Shown here piece after piece: positions 1 to 11,164 of a stretch of 64,000 bases of DNA. Made by a program: the position numbers and the translations under genes. The stretch is from contig CM055110.1 in assembly GCA_029204225.1 (NCBI GenBank), positions 42,451,862 to 42,515,861 on the forward strand. The letters are read 5' to 3'. The stretch comes from Diphasiastrum complanatum. Taxonomy: Eukaryota; Streptophyta; Lycopodiopsida; Lycopodiales; Lycopodiaceae. Positions within the stretch are counted from its first letter, which is position 1. Each line of letters begins with the position of its first letter. The notes beneath the pieces were generated by a model. That model was given only the letters and a program-made list of their open reading frames with translations, was not told the origin of the DNA and ran no database searches.

Positions 1-344
1 CGAGGATCTTTACATCACTTGTGCATTCATAGTACGTTCAGGGATGGAAAACCTGCATATCAATTTTCAAATCTCATTAAAACAAACATGAGCCAGGACT
101 TTATGTGTCTGGAAAATGATCCTGAATTATTGAAAAGGTTGGCTTATAAATGACATTTGGCCGTGATTACTTTAGCTTACTTAAGATCGCAATGTTGGCA
201 AAATGCATTGACGGATCAGATTGATATGACGCTTGAGCACTCACATGCAACGTTGTCAAGAAAGCTAGAAGGACTTAACGAATTTGCATCGTTCCGTGTA
301 AGAAAACTCACGGGATTGAGGATAAGAAGGTAAAATTTTCAAAA

Positions 345-800
345 CTTGAGTGGGTATGCTTTACGTGTGATCTTAATTTTGCAATAATTTGAGGATGTCA
401 TGGCTAAGAACACGAAAGATATAAACATTTAGCATGCTTAATATGCTGGCTCAATATAGTGCAGTAATGCGGATGGTGACGCCACTTGATGGCCGTAGCA
501 TCAGTTTCCACATAATCTCCTTGACACATGAACCGAATCTCTACGTTATAGTTGGTTTTGATACAGGAAAAAAGAGAATGCGAATCCTTCAGATCCATCC
601 GCTTTGCTGCCAGACGAAATAACGTGTCATAATTTTCATTTCGAGAAATGATGATGCAGTGGACGGCCAAGTAGAAACTAGCTTCCATGCATTTGAGGAA
701 AAAAGTCCGATCGTTATGAAGAATATATTGCAAGAATCCATCTGTATGCAAACGTTTCTGGGTGAGCCGTCGCCTGTGACACAGACGCTTTGTGGATCAC
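345..800. repeat. Diverged second copy of the transporter gene's 3' flank
   Basis: This stretch aligns by eye, with small gaps, to 22095-22495, the DNA just past the stop codon of the sugar transporter. Shared landmarks in the same order are GCTYAATATAGTG, ATGRCC...AGCATCA, AGAGAATGYGARTCCTT and CAAGMATCCATCTG. The similarity seems to run to about 850, opposite the last codons of the transporter, but I could not follow a reading frame there. It is either a relic of a duplicated transporter locus or a dispersed repeat present at both places. The minus-strand frame at 404-751 (115 codons) lies inside it and matches nothing I know. Bases 1-344 hold nothing I can identify. Confidence 0.5.
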
Positions 801-899
801 CTCCAAATTCCAATGTGTTCCCCATTTGTACTGGCCGCAGGTCATAAGTATTTCCAGAATTTTTTTAATGGGAGAGAGCCTAAACAATAAAAAATTTCT

Positions 900-2100
900 A
901 AATTTTTTTTGGAGATCCTTAGCTGGCTGAATGGCCAGGCACTTTGCATTGCCTAATCATACTTTTAAAAATGTTATATGGTTATTATAAAACATAATGA
1001 GCACTTTAGCTTTTTCAACTGCTCTAACGCTGCTTGAGGAATGACGCACAAGCTTGAATGGGCACCACTTGTTTTTTGAAAAAAACAAATGCATATTTTG
1101 CTTTTTAATTTGTTCAAAAATGGGCAAAATATGCACAAAGTATATATTACGTTCAATGAAACAAAGGATATAATTAGAACAAGGGGAATTGGATGAGACC
1201 ACAATATATTTGAGCTATATTCATGTTTATGGTATTAATAAAGTTCATGCAATGATTAAATAACTTCCACTTAAGTCTTAAATTATTCCAAAACAGTGCA
1301 ACTCGATGTCAACTTAGTTTGTACCCATATTTTACATTCATTTGGTTTATAAAGACTATTATAGTTACACTTATTGAATCTACCCACAAAATTTGGCATG
1401 ATTTTTGAATCGATTCAAAATTAGAGCTTCACAAGAATATATATATCGATAAGAAATTAAGATGTAACCTATTTTTGAAATCATGATATGAGAGATTATC
1501 ATATATTTAGCTAATAAATTAAGTATCAAACGTGACGTCATTTTTTATTTCTATTATTCTCAATGTACCTTCATTTTCTATTTTTGATAATATTCTCTAA
1601 GTTCTTTCTAAAGTATTATGAGGAAATTTCATGAAGTTGCAAGTATAATTGTGATTAAAGATAAAATCAAATGTGACTAAATAAATAAATAAAGTTCAGT
1701 GTTAGCAAAAATAAGTTTAATACTAATGTTTCTTCCATTGTTACGATCTTTTTGCAATACAAGCATAATGTATTAAACTACTTGATATTAAGATTGCGCA
1801 TGATTGTCAAATTCAATTTAGGTGTGACACACACAATAATCCAAGTTGAAACTGATGCTTTGTCAACTCAAAGTCACTGGCAACATTCTAAACAATGTCC
1901 CAAACCTATGCATAAATATGTTTAATGACTTGTTTATAACAAATTGATAGCTAGACTCATGGAGACAATGGGAAAATCTCAACTCCACTCATAAAACTGC
2001 CAAGAGAAAATCATTGGATAAGAGTCTCGGTTGCACAACAAAATTTAGAGATACACAATACATGAATGATCTTCACTTTCAAAGAATTTGGTAAGGGTTG
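900..2100. other. AT-rich spacer with no gene seen
   Basis: AT-rich sequence with short open frames only (for example 957-1204 on the minus strand, lysine- and isoleucine-rich, no family resemblance). No LTR end, primer site or RNA gene is visible. The decayed copia pol begins at its right edge. Confidence 0.5.
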
Positions 2101-2121
2101 GTCAAATGATAGAGAAAGGAT

Positions 2122-4190
2122 ACATACATAGACAGTGGAGCCTCTTCACATATGTGCTATTCAAAGGAGTCATTTGACTCAATCTTACCTTTCAAAGGAC
2201 TCAAGAGATCTATTTATACTGCTAATAATTATGAGTGCCCAATAGAAGGAATTGGCAACATTCCATTGAAACTTGCTTCTTCAAAAGTTCTTGCACTTTC
2301 TAATCTTCTTTTCATTCCAAAACTCACAAAGAACTTAATTAGTGTGGGAAAGTTGCTTGATAATGATTGTGATGTAAAGTTCAACTCCAATACTTGTTTT
2401 GTCAAGATAAATGATGAGATCCTTGCTGATGGATCTAGATGCGGTGGAATTTTTAAGTTGAATTCTTATGAGAATGCAAACCTTTGTGAAGTTGCTTTGT
2501 TATCTAAGGAGGAGCTGTGGCATAAAAGGTTGGGTCATCCTAACTTTAAAGCTATGTCTTCTATGGTTAAGAAGGCCAAAATCTCTTTCTAAAGATTTCA
2601 AGCCTTGTGAGGCTTGTGCCATTGCAAAGTCACACAAAAAGCCATATCAGAGTCTTTTATAAAGTCTACTCATCCTTTGGAGCTTATACACTCAGATGTA
2701 CATTTTTTCTCTTCTAAAAGTATTGGTGGTGCAACATGTTTTGTCACCTTTATTGATGACTTTACTAGATATACTTGGTTGTATCTACTTTCTTCAAAGG
2801 CAATGGTTTTTGATCACTTCCTAATCTTGAAAGCTTATGTTGAGAAACAATTTTCTTTAAAGTTAACGCTTTAAGATGTGATGGAGGAGGTGAATACATC
2901 TCCAACAAGTTTCATGAATACTGTGAAGGTGAAGGAATAAAGAGAGAGTTTTCTTGTGCTTATTCTCCATCTCAAAATGGAGTAGTTGAGAGGAAAAATA
3001 GATCTTTATGTGAATGTGCTAAAGCAATTCGAGTAGCAGCTTCTTTGCCTATTGAATATTGGGGTGAAGCTATAAATTGTGCAAACTATTTGTGCAATAG
3101 ATTATCTCACAATGCACTTGCTGGAAAATTACCTTTTGAAGTCTTGTTCAAGAAGAAACCTAAGGTAGATCACCTTAGAGTTTTTGCTTGTGCTTGCTTG
3201 TTAATGTGCCCTTGGAAACAAGGAAAAGAGACGATCCTAATTCTATTAAAGGGGTCATGGTTGGATATGCATCCATCAAGAAAGCTTACAGAGTCTATGT
3301 TCCCTCTACCTCAACTACAATTGAGAGTAGGGATGTTATATTCCATGAAGATCAAAAATACATTCTTGAGGAGGCCGAGTTCAAAGATTCTCACAAAGAT
3401 ACTCCAATCATCACCCTTGAAGATTATCATGAAGAGATGGGGCCAAAAATTGAGGAGGAGTCACCTCGAATCTTTTCACAAAGGAGATCTCAAAGAGAAA
3501 GATCCGAGCCTAGAAGGCTTACCTATGAAGATAGAGGCAAGCAAGTGGAAATCAACTCCACTAATTATGCTTATTTTATTTCTCACGAGAGCCGAAGGAT
3601 GTATATGATGCACTCAACTCGAAGGAATGGTACCTTGCCATGAAGGAGGAATATGAAGCTTTGATGGCCAATAAGACATGGGAGCTTGTGGATCTTCCAT
3701 CCAACAAGCACATCATTGGTTGCAAGTGGGTTTTTCAAGTAAAGTATAATCAAGATGGCACAATCAACAAGTACAAGGCTAGGCTTTGTGCTAAAGGTTT
3801 TTCTCAAGTTTATGGACTTCATTATGAGGAGACCTTTGCCCCAGTTGCAAAGATGGTATCAATTAGAATCATAATTTCTCTTGCTTGTTTTTTCAATTGG
3901 CAAGTTCTTCAACTAGATGTCTCTAATGCATTTCTGAATGGGTATCTAGAAGAAGAGATTTATATGAATCAGCCTATTGGGTTCATCCATGATAAAGAAA
4001 AAGTTTGCTTGCTCTTCAAAAGTTTATATGGATAGAAGCAAGCTCCAAGGTCATGGTATTCTCGAATTAACACCTTTCTTGAGTCACTAGGATTTAATCT
4101 TAGTAATCATGATCCTTCCTTATATGTCAAGTATTTTGATTAAGATATTGTCATTCTTCTTATTTGTGCAGATGATAGCCAATCTTGGAG
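2122..4190 (+). pseudogene. Ty1-copia pol remnant (protease, integrase, reverse transcriptase)
   Basis: Decayed copia polyprotein. The protease motif DSGASSHM is at about 2128-2152. The integrase zinc-binding region follows (WHKRLGHPNFKAM near 2517, then CEACAIAKSHK near 2606), then the core with HSDVHFF, the SPSQNGVVERKNRSL segment near 2965, and a linker ending at RRSQRERSEPRRLTYED near 3480. Reverse transcriptase starts near 3640 (TWELVDLPSNKHIIGCKWVF) and stops just after a degenerate active site reading LICADD (normal YVDD) near 4165. Frame changes occur near 2590, 2870 and 3200, and stops near 4035 and 4140. Gag is absent upstream, and the RNase H has been deleted between the active site and the polypurine tract at 4227. 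The element is dead. Confidence 0.9.
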
Positions 4191-4226
4191 TTATACCAAG
4201 ATCCATGTTCAAATCAATATAGATTA

Positions 4227-4262
4227 TTTTGAGGAGGAGTGTTAAAATTGGAAAAACAAATC
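4227..4262 (+). repeat. Polypurine tract and start of a truncated copia 3' LTR
   Basis: The sequence TTTTGAGGAGGAG is followed directly by TGTTAAAATTGG. This is the usual order of polypurine tract and LTR start in copia elements, and the same GAGGAGGAG-TG arrangement occurs at 43151 in element B. The LTR seems to be lost after about 20 bp, where minus-strand gag sequence of another element begins. Confidence 0.6.
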
Positions 4263-4289
4263 ATATTGATTTTTTGGCTTGCTACATAA

Positions 4290-4762
4290 AAGCGCCTTCG
4301 TCCATTTCGACTTCAAGAGATGTTGTAGCTGTATTTGCTTGTTGATTAGATTGTTTGGCTACATTCTTTGCTTTGAGAATTTGACAATCCTAAATTTCAT
4401 GGTTATTGCATTTGCAATACCTGCAAAACATCTTTTTCTTCGACGAATGTGGATTCGATGATTGTTCTTGACTTTGAGTCTGTTTTTGATTCGATGTAGA
4501 CTGCTTGGAGCTTTTCTACTTCTATCGTTTCGAGCCCTTATTGACATATAGAGTATGAGACGAAAAGGTAGATGGAGTGTCTTGACTTCTTCGATTATCT
4601 TCTTGCAGCAACATAGTGATAACTCTAGTAAGAGTTAAATCTGAGTGTGTCATAATGATCATCACCCAATTCTCATCTGTAGAGGTCAGGCTTGAAAGCA
4701 ATGTCATAATTGTGTCTTGATCGTCTATGACTGATCCAACAGCGGCCATCTGTTGCAAGAGA
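4290..4762 (-). pseudogene. Copia gag fragment, 3' part (split by an insertion)
   Basis: Read on the minus strand, this encodes the C-terminal half of a copia capsid protein (UBN2/gag type). A helical segment around DQDTIMTLLSSL (near 4715) is followed by a basic linker and a CX2CX4HX4C zinc knuckle reading CRYCKCNNHEI-stop-DC near 4395-4430, with one in-frame stop inside the knuckle. Its upstream half is at 11170-11400: the reading frame runs across the ends of the 6.4 kb element inserted at 4763 once one copy of the target duplication is removed. The closest relatives in the window are the gags at 50.4-51.2 kb and 55.2-55.5 kb. Confidence 0.75.
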
Positions 4763-5594
4763 TGTGAAAAATGCAAAAATAAGCTTGGTAGAGACCAAAA
4801 ATCTTGTATATAGATAAACACACATGTGTGGAGCCTGTTCCCACGTGTGAAAATAATGTACTTGTCATGTACCATAATCATATAGGTTGTACATATGATT
4901 TAATTCAAGTTCTAGTGGCTAAAAAGGCCAAAAACTAGTTTCCTAGACATATGACACATGGCATCAATCTATTGATTGCATGAACCACATCCTTTGGTTG
5001 GGTGTCATATCCCATGTATAGAGGACAGCTCACACGTGTGGAATAAGCTGAAGTAGGCGAATTTTGACTTCTAGAAGATTTCCAAGTAGATCTCCATATA
5101 GAAGGAAAATGGACCAAAAGTGCTCAAAATAGAAGGTTTTGTCCAAGTGTCAGTTTTGCATGATGAATCATCATATGACAAAGCACCTTCACACATGTGG
5201 GATAATAGGGATGATCAGTACCACGAGCTCCCACTTATTGTATATATAGAGCCACATTTGGCCATAATCAATGTGAGACACCAATCTTGGTTTTGGAAGC
5301 AATTTTGAGTGATTCTCTCCATTTGTCTACATTTGTTTTGATTGTTTTGAGGTTCTATCAATGTGTACTTGATTTTAAGGTTGGAGTCCGTACTCAGACA
5401 GTGTTCCACATGTGTGAAACCAAAAAGTACACCTACCTTCAATTAATGATTGTTCTTGTTAGGATTTTGTGTCTAGAATTGATCTAGATTGATCTTAATC
5501 TCAAGTAGATTGATAGATCAAGTAATCTGACAACCAATCCCTCTTGAGGATCAGATTAGGATCCACTCTTGGTCCTTTTTGTACTTTTTTCACA
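4763..5594 (+). repeat. 5' LTR of the 6.4 kb element
   Basis: 832 bp, TG...CA ends. It contains at least five CACRYGTG palindromes (about 4819-4830, 4841-4850, 5030-5040, 5190-5200 and 5406-5418). The sequence TCCGTACT at 5387-5394 lies just upstream of the last. TATATATAGAGCC near 5231 is a plausible TATA box. Confidence 0.92.
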
Positions 5595-5607
5595 TGGTAT
5601 CAGAGCC
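5595..5607 (+). other. Primer binding site (initiator Met tRNA type)
   Basis: TGGTATCAGAGCC directly follows the last base of the 5' LTR and is the standard copia primer site complementary to the 3' end of initiator Met tRNA. Confidence 0.9.
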
Positions 5608-6688
5608 TAGTACAAGAGGTTTTGTTGAAATTGATAGGGTTAATCCAAATCAAAGCCAAAATTAGCAGTTTTTTGGAAACTAGTCAAATTTTGGGTAGCG
5701 AGTTGGATTTGATAGATATTCTCAAAATTTTTGGACCAGAACTTGTTGTGGGATGTAGGAACCCTTTTCACACGTGTGAGGCCGTACAGCTCCGATTTTG
5801 GCTGAGAAAATTAAAAAATTTGTACAATTTGACTCACACACCCAATTTGAGAGATTTTTGGTGCAAAATCAAGCATTTTCTATAGAGAATCTAATCCCTT
5901 GATTAGCCTTGGATTAGATCAGCCAAGAAATTAAATTTGAAGCTTGAAATAGGTGCATTAATTGATCATCTCTGATTTTTTGAGTGCATGTTGAAGTTGA
6001 GAGAGATTTTGCTAAAAATCATAGATTAAGGACTGATATGCAAGGTGAGAGGTTGAAATCCATTGTACCATCACTCTAGATTTGTTCAAGAGTGATAGGG
6101 TCAAGTTTAGAAGCATCAATTTGCTAGAAAACATCTTTGGATCTGTCCTCCAAGTGAAACCTTTGAGAGTTTCTAGTGCATATAGAGCATCTATGCAAAT
6201 CTTTTGTAGAATTTGACATAGATTGGCTTCAATTGAAAGTTCTAGAAAAGAGATTGAGATCCAAGTCACATTATTCAATCCTACTCAATTTGTTTGAGTG
6301 TTTGTGAGGTCTGAAAAGAGTCATTAAGGTGTCTATGGCAAATGTGTAGAGAGAGATCCAATTTTCTAAGAGTTCCTTCCTTTGTAGAAGGCAAGATCTA
6401 GAAGCTCATTTTGTGTTGTTATTGGTGGAGAATTTGTATTCTCCTAGGTGATCAAATCTTTCTAAGTGGCATTAGCTCTTTGAAGCACAATATCTTAGTG
6501 AGAAAAATCACAACTTTTGATTTTGAATTTCATATCCAAGTCTTAAAAGGTAGAGTAATTGGTGGAATCCAATAGGAGTGATTGAATTCAATTTGTTGAG
6601 CAAAAATTGACATAGTATATATGAAACTCAAATTAATTCTATTCAACTTTCTTTGTGAGAGTGTGAGGGTCAATTTGTGATCCCATTT
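5608..6688 (+). other. Untranslated leader of the 6.4 kb element
   Basis: About 1.1 kb between the primer site and the internal duplication, with stops in all frames. A segment near 6058-6180 (starting CATTGTACCATCA) resembles 11400-11520, so the same kind of leader occurs in a second copia fragment. A CACACGTGTG palindrome followed by GGCCGTAC lies at 5769-5787. Confidence 0.6.
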
Positions 6689-8783
6689 GATGTCTAGAAT
6701 GAGGAGGAGTCCATATTTGAGTATTCATGTATGGTTGAGATCTTTGTGAATCTCTAGTTGTCTAAATTTTTAAGTTTTGTGAAAAATTGGTGGTATAGTT
6801 TGTTGTCAAATCAAATCAAATTCATTCTAGATCTCAAGTGTGAGATTATTTGGGTCAAGAGTGAGTCCAAAAGAAGTGATTAAGTTTGATTTTCATGTAT
6901 TTGAAACAAAACCCATCTTTTGTTCAAGAATCTCAAGTGTTGAGAGAACTAGTCAAGTGAAAAGGAAAATCTAGGTGTCAAATCTTTTCATATCCATTTC
7001 AACTCTCAAAAGAAAGAGTCATTGGTATTTGAAGAGTCCAATAGGAGATTGGATCTAATTTCTTTAGTGTTTTGATTCAAAGATTGTGTGCTTTTGTCTT
7101 AGTGATCAAAGCAAAGTTTCCAAGTGACTAGTCATTACTGTGAAGATTGATTCTTAGGTTTGTGAGCTAGATCTTTTGTAAATCCTTCTAGATTGTTGAA
7201 GATGTTCAAATCTAGTCTCTTGAAAGTCACAAATTACATTTGTAGAATCATATCACAGGTTTTTATTCACTTGGCATCAATAGGTGGCATCCTATTGAAG
7301 GAAAGAAAGGATCCTGAGTGCAACCTTTGTGGCAAGGGAGGAAATTTTTTCTCAAGATGCTACAAAAAGAAGACCAGTCCATCCAAGGAGAACCAAAGCA
7401 AGGGGGCCGAGGTGAAGGATGGAGCTTCAAGTTCAAAATGCAAATACAAGAAGGACAAGTCCAAGGAAAGGTGTTTCCTTTGTGGAAAGGTGAATGAGGC
7501 TTGGAGTCTCACAAGGACTTGCAAGATTTGTCTTCAAGAGTCCATCACAACACATGTCAAATATTTTGAAATTTTTCATTTGGAAGTGCATTGTTTGGTT
7601 CAAGATGCAAAGATAGATGTCACTTTCATGAAAGTAACTTGGATTTATTTTATGTCCTTGGAAAGTATTTTGTTTGGAACTTTGGACAAGTTCAAACTTA
7701 TTGTTATTATCCAAGAGAAATCAATCAAGAATAAGGATGTCTAGAATGAGGAGGAGTCCATATTTGAGTATTCATCCATGGTTGAGATCTTTGTGAATCT
7801 CTAGTTGTCTAATTTTTTAAGCTTTGTGAAAAATTGGTGGTATAATTTGTTGTCAAATCAAATCAAATTCATTCTAAATCTCAAGTGTGAGATTATTTGG
7901 GTCAAGAGTGAGTCTAAAAGAAGTGATTAAGTTTCATTTTCATGTGTTTGAAACAAAACCCATCTTTTGTTCAAGAATCTCAAGTGTTGAGAGAACTAGT
8001 CAAGTGAAAAGGAAAATCTAGTGTCAAATCTTTTCATATCCAATTCAACTCTCAAAAAAAAAAGAGTAATTGGTATTTGATGAGTCCAATAGGAGATTGG
8101 ATCTGATTTCTTTTGTGATTTGATTCAAAGATTGTGTGCTTTTGTCTTAGTGATCAAAGCAAAGTTTCCAAGTGACTAGTCATTAGTGTGAAGATTGATT
8201 CTTAGGTTTGTGAGCTAGATCTTTTGTAGATCATTCTAGATTATTAAAGATGTTCAAATCTAGTCTCTTGAAAGTCACAAATTACATTTGTAGAATCATA
8301 TTACAGGTTTTTATTCACATGGCATCAATAGGTAGCATCCTATTGAAGGAAAGAAAGGATCCTAAGTGCAACCGTTGTGGCAAGAAATGATATTTTTCCT
8401 CAAGATGCTACAAAAAGAAGACCAATCCATCCAAGAAGAACCAAAGCAAGGGGGCCGAGGAGAAGGATGGAGCTTCAAGTTCCAAATGCAAATACAAGAA
8501 GGACAAGTCCAAGGAAAGGTGTTTCCTTTGTGGAAAGGTGAATGAGGCTTGGAGTCTCACAAGGACTTGCAAGATTTGTCTTCAAGAGTCCATCACAACA
8601 CATGTCAAATCTTTTGAAATTTTTCATTTAGAAGTGCATTGTTTGGTTCAAGATGCAAAGATAGATGTCACTTTCATGAAAGTAACTTGGATTTATTTTA
8701 TGTCCTTGGAAAGTATTTTGCTTGGAACTTTAGATAAGTTCAAACTTATTGTTATGATCCAAGAGAAATCAATCAAGAATAAG
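6689..8783 (+). repeat. Tandem duplication of about 1.05 kb inside the 6.4 kb element
   Basis: The first unit is 6689-7735 (1047 bp) and the second 7736-8783 (1048 bp). Both begin GATGTCTAGAATGAGGAGG and end AATCAAGAATAAG, joined without spacer. They differ by scattered substitutions and small indels. Each unit carries one copy of the zinc-knuckle frame. The duplication joins perfectly head to tail, and similarity is a few percent short of identity. Confidence 0.9.
7193..7744 (+). CDS. Gag-like zinc-knuckle protein, first copy
   Basis: An open frame of 183 codons in the first duplication unit. Residues about 43-56 read CNLCGKGGNFFSRC, a CX2CX4HX4C retroviral-type knuckle in which the histidine is Asn. 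A lysine- and serine-rich stretch follows, then a second knuckle start CFLCGK near residue 94 whose remainder does not fit. The rest (residues 100-180, with SITTHVKYFEIFHLEVHCLVQD) is unlike any family I know and recurs almost unchanged in the second unit. It probably derives from the nucleocapsid end of copia gag; the capsid part is missing. The annotated Met is simply the first in the frame. Function is unknown; a structural Gag remnant is the safest reading. Confidence 0.55.
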   Translation: MLKMFKSSLLKVTNYICRIISQVFIHLASIGGILLKERKDPECNLCGKGGNFFSRCYKKKTSPSKENQSKGAEVKDGASSSKCKYKKDKSKERCFLCGKVNEAWSLTRTCKICLQESITTHVKYFEIFHLEVHCLVQDAKIDVTFMKVTWIYFMSLESILFGTLDKFKLIVIIQEKSIKNKDV

Positions 8784-9215
8784 GAGCAGCAATCAGAAAA
8801 TGAAAATAGTTTCATTTATGCTATCATGTCAACTTATGAAGAACCGTTTTGCTTTGAAGAGATTTTTGTATCTCAAAGGTGGATTAAGGTAATACTAGTT
8901 GAGTGTGATGCCTTAAAAGATAGCAAAATATGTTTTCCTTGTAACCTTACATTAATTATGAAGTCAAGGAAATGGAAATATCTTTATAATGTAGGATCTT
9001 TTGGTTTCAATAAGATCATGAATGATGTGTTCATTCATAAAGATGAAAATTGTAAGTTTTCAATCTTAAAGGCAAGTTGTAAACTTCTTATGAGAATAAG
9101 TGAAGCATCCAAAGTGGACACTTATATCCATAAGCAAGTAGTTAGCCCTATTGAGATGGAGATACCTTTTGATTTCAATATTGGAAAAATCATGCCAAGT
9201 TGTGGTGATTTTTGA
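8370..9215 (+). CDS. Second gag-like copy fused to an unknown module (module copy 1)
   Basis: In the second duplication unit the knuckle equivalent (CNRCGKK) meets a stop near 8388. The uninterrupted frame restarts at Met 8538 and runs 225 codons. Residues 1-75 repeat the unknown segment of the first copy. From about residue 95 (EEPFCFEEIFVSQRW) the sequence resembles the start of the copia RT linker (compare EPTCYEDACKSKSW in element B). It then leaves copia and continues with a novel stretch including CKLLMRISEASKVDTY. This stretch recurs in the next frame at 9570-9890. No catalytic motif, membrane segment or signal peptide is visible. It is unidentified; it may be a relic or a new Gag-associated domain. 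Confidence 0.5.
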
Positions 9216-9263
9216 ACTTATGTTTCTAGCATAAGTAATCTTGATAATCATAGGAAGTGCATA

Positions 9264-10196
9264 TTGAATGGTCATACCTGTTGTGATCATTATGAGACAT
9301 GGAGGTCTCGGATTTCCATCAAAAAGCAGCACCATGAAGAGGATCTTAAGGAGTCATCTCAAGGTTCAAATGTGCCAGGGATTGAGGAGGAGAATCCTTC
9401 TCAAGGTTCAAGTGTGCCAAGGATTGAGGAGGAGAGACCTTCTCAAATTGTGATTCCAAGAAGAAACTCAAGAAATATGGTTGAGTCCATGTGGCTCACA
9501 TTTCAAGGGAAAGAGGAGCATATCTCATGTGGTATACATCACATACTTATTTCTCTTATGTCATTTGATAAATCAATTTGCTTTAGTGAGATCATTGCAT
9601 CTCAAAATTGGAGTAAAACCATACTAGTTGAGTATGAAGTCTCTCTTGAGAACATAGATGATGTTCTTAAAAGGTTGAAATTGATTTTAAGTCAATTAGA
9701 AAGCAAATGGTTATTTCATCAAATGTATGCTCTTGAGTCATGCAAGAGCAAAAGTGATTTGTTCACTCATAGTTTGAAAATTTGTATTGAGGCAAATTGT
9801 AAACTCTTTATGAGAGTAAGTGAATCATCTTCTAAAGACACTTATCTCCCTAATGAAGTATTTAGCCTCATTGGATCAGAGATTAGCATGGAAAACAAGC
9901 ATGAAGATATGATGCAAACACTTTGTTATTATAGCATGCATAGTCTTGCCAATTTGGATAAGTCTAATTCTCTAGATCATGGTAACATGATGTTAGACCT
10001 TTGTGATCCTAATAAATCAAGGAGAAATATTTATTTTCTCATGAAGGAGCTTGCACATGAAGAAGGAGCAAGCCTCAAAGTCAAGCATCTACATGAGATT
10101 TGGAAGGAATCAATTTTGGAGGTGCTAGGATGGTGCAAAGCTCTCAAGCTCATCAAAGATGTCAACATCAAAGAAGCACTATCATGGATATGGTGA
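9264..10196 (+). CDS. Unknown protein with copia-linker start and module copy 2
   Basis: An open frame of 310 codons. Residues about 28-62 contain two direct 14-residue repeats ending in the acidic GIEEENPSQG / RIEEERPSQI. They are followed by PRRNSRNMVESMWLTFQGK, which matches the arginine-rich linker before copia RT (PRRSSRAKVEPSRLTYQGK in element C). Residues about 98-215 hold the second copy of the unknown module: ICFSEIIASQNWSKTILVEYE, then NCKLFMRVSESSSKDTY. After residue 220 the protein is unfamiliar, with LHEIWKESILEVLGWCKAL near the end. The frame is open over 930 bp despite AT-rich DNA, which hints at past coding constraint. No enzymatic motif is seen. Confidence 0.5.
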   Translation: MNGHTCCDHYETWRSRISIKKQHHEEDLKESSQGSNVPGIEEENPSQGSSVPRIEEERPSQIVIPRRNSRNMVESMWLTFQGKEEHISCGIHHILISLMSFDKSICFSEIIASQNWSKTILVEYEVSLENIDDVLKRLKLILSQLESKWLFHQMYALESCKSKSDLFTHSLKICIEANCKLFMRVSESSSKDTYLPNEVFSLIGSEISMENKHEDMMQTLCYYSMHSLANLDKSNSLDHGNMMLDLCDPNKSRRNIYFLMKELAHEEGASLKVKHLHEIWKESILEVLGWCKALKLIKDVNIKEALSWIW

Positions 10197-10333
10197 TTTC
10201 AGATCAACATCAAGCTCATTGGCTGATCTTCACACCTTTTGAACCAGCAAAGACCAATTCAGCCCATGGAGTCAAGTTCAAGATCATCACGTTTTCCATC
10301 AAGCTAGATTTACCAAGCTAGATTTTTGAGGAG

Positions 10334-11164
10334 TGTGAAAAATGCAAAAATAAGCTTGGTAGAGGCCTAAAATCTTGTATATAGATAAACACACATGTGT
10401 GGAGCCTATTCCCACGTGTGAAAATAATGTACTTGTCATGTACCATAATCATATAGGTTGTACATATGATTTAATTCAAGTTCTAGTGGCTAAAATGGCC
10501 AAAAACTAGTTTTCTAGACATATGACACATGGCATCAATCTATTGATTGCCTGAGACACATCCTTTGGTTAGGTGTCATATCACATGTGTAGAGGACAGC
10601 TCACGTGTGTGGAATAAGCTGAAGTAGGCGAATTTTGACTTCTAGAAGATTTCCAAGTAGATCTCCATATAGAAGGAAAATGGACCAAAAGTGCTCAAAA
10701 TAGAAGGTTTTGTCCAAGTGTCAGTTTTGCATGATGAATCATCATATGACAAAGCACCTTCACACATGTGGGATCATAGGGATGATCAGTACCACGAGCT
10801 CCCACTTATTGTATATATAGAGCCACATTTGGCCATAATCAATGTGAGACACCAATCTTGGTTTTGGAAGCAATTTTGAGTGATTCTCTCCATTTGTCTA
10901 CATTTGTTTTGATTGTTTTGAGGTTCTATCAATGTTACTTGATTTTAAGGTTGGAGTCTGTACTCAGACAATGTTTCACATGTGTGAAACCAGAAAGTAC
11001 ACCTACCTTCAATTAATGATTGTTCTTGTTAGGATTTTGTGTCTAGAATTGATCTAGATTGATCTTAATCTCAAGTAGATTGATAGATCAAGTAATCTGA
11101 CAACCAATCCCTCTTGAGGATCAGATTAGGATCCACTCTTGGTCCTTTTTGTACTTTTTTCACA
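10334..11164 (+). repeat. 3' LTR of the 6.4 kb element
   Basis: 831 bp, same TG...CA ends as 4763-5594. It is preceded by GAGGAG and by a decayed trace of the pol C-terminus (SSSLADLHTF near 10215, compare SSSCLADLFTKP in element B). It keeps the CACATGTGTG palindromes and the GTACTCAGACA block. Confidence 0.92.

Larger units (their letters stand above)
4763..11164 (+). mobile_element. Complete non-autonomous copia-like LTR element (6.4 kb)
   Basis: The element is bounded by two LTRs of 832 and 831 bp that both start TGTGAAAAATGC and end TTTTCACA. It is flanked by the 5-bp target duplication AGAGA (4758-4762 and 11165-11169). A primer site for initiator Met tRNA follows the left LTR, and a purine-rich GAGGAG precedes the right one. 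The LTRs differ at roughly 20 positions by eye, so insertion was fairly recent. The interior has no protease, integrase or reverse transcriptase. It keeps gag-like zinc-knuckle segments, a linker resembling the integrase-RT junction of copia, and a trace of the pol C-terminus near 10200-10320. It must therefore depend on enzymes from another element. The interior also has a 1.05 kb tandem duplication. Confidence 0.92.

Noticed and set aside
404-751. 115-codon minus-strand frame at the left edge
   Set aside because: No family resemblance, it overlaps another open frame on the opposite strand, and it lies in a copy of non-coding gene flank.
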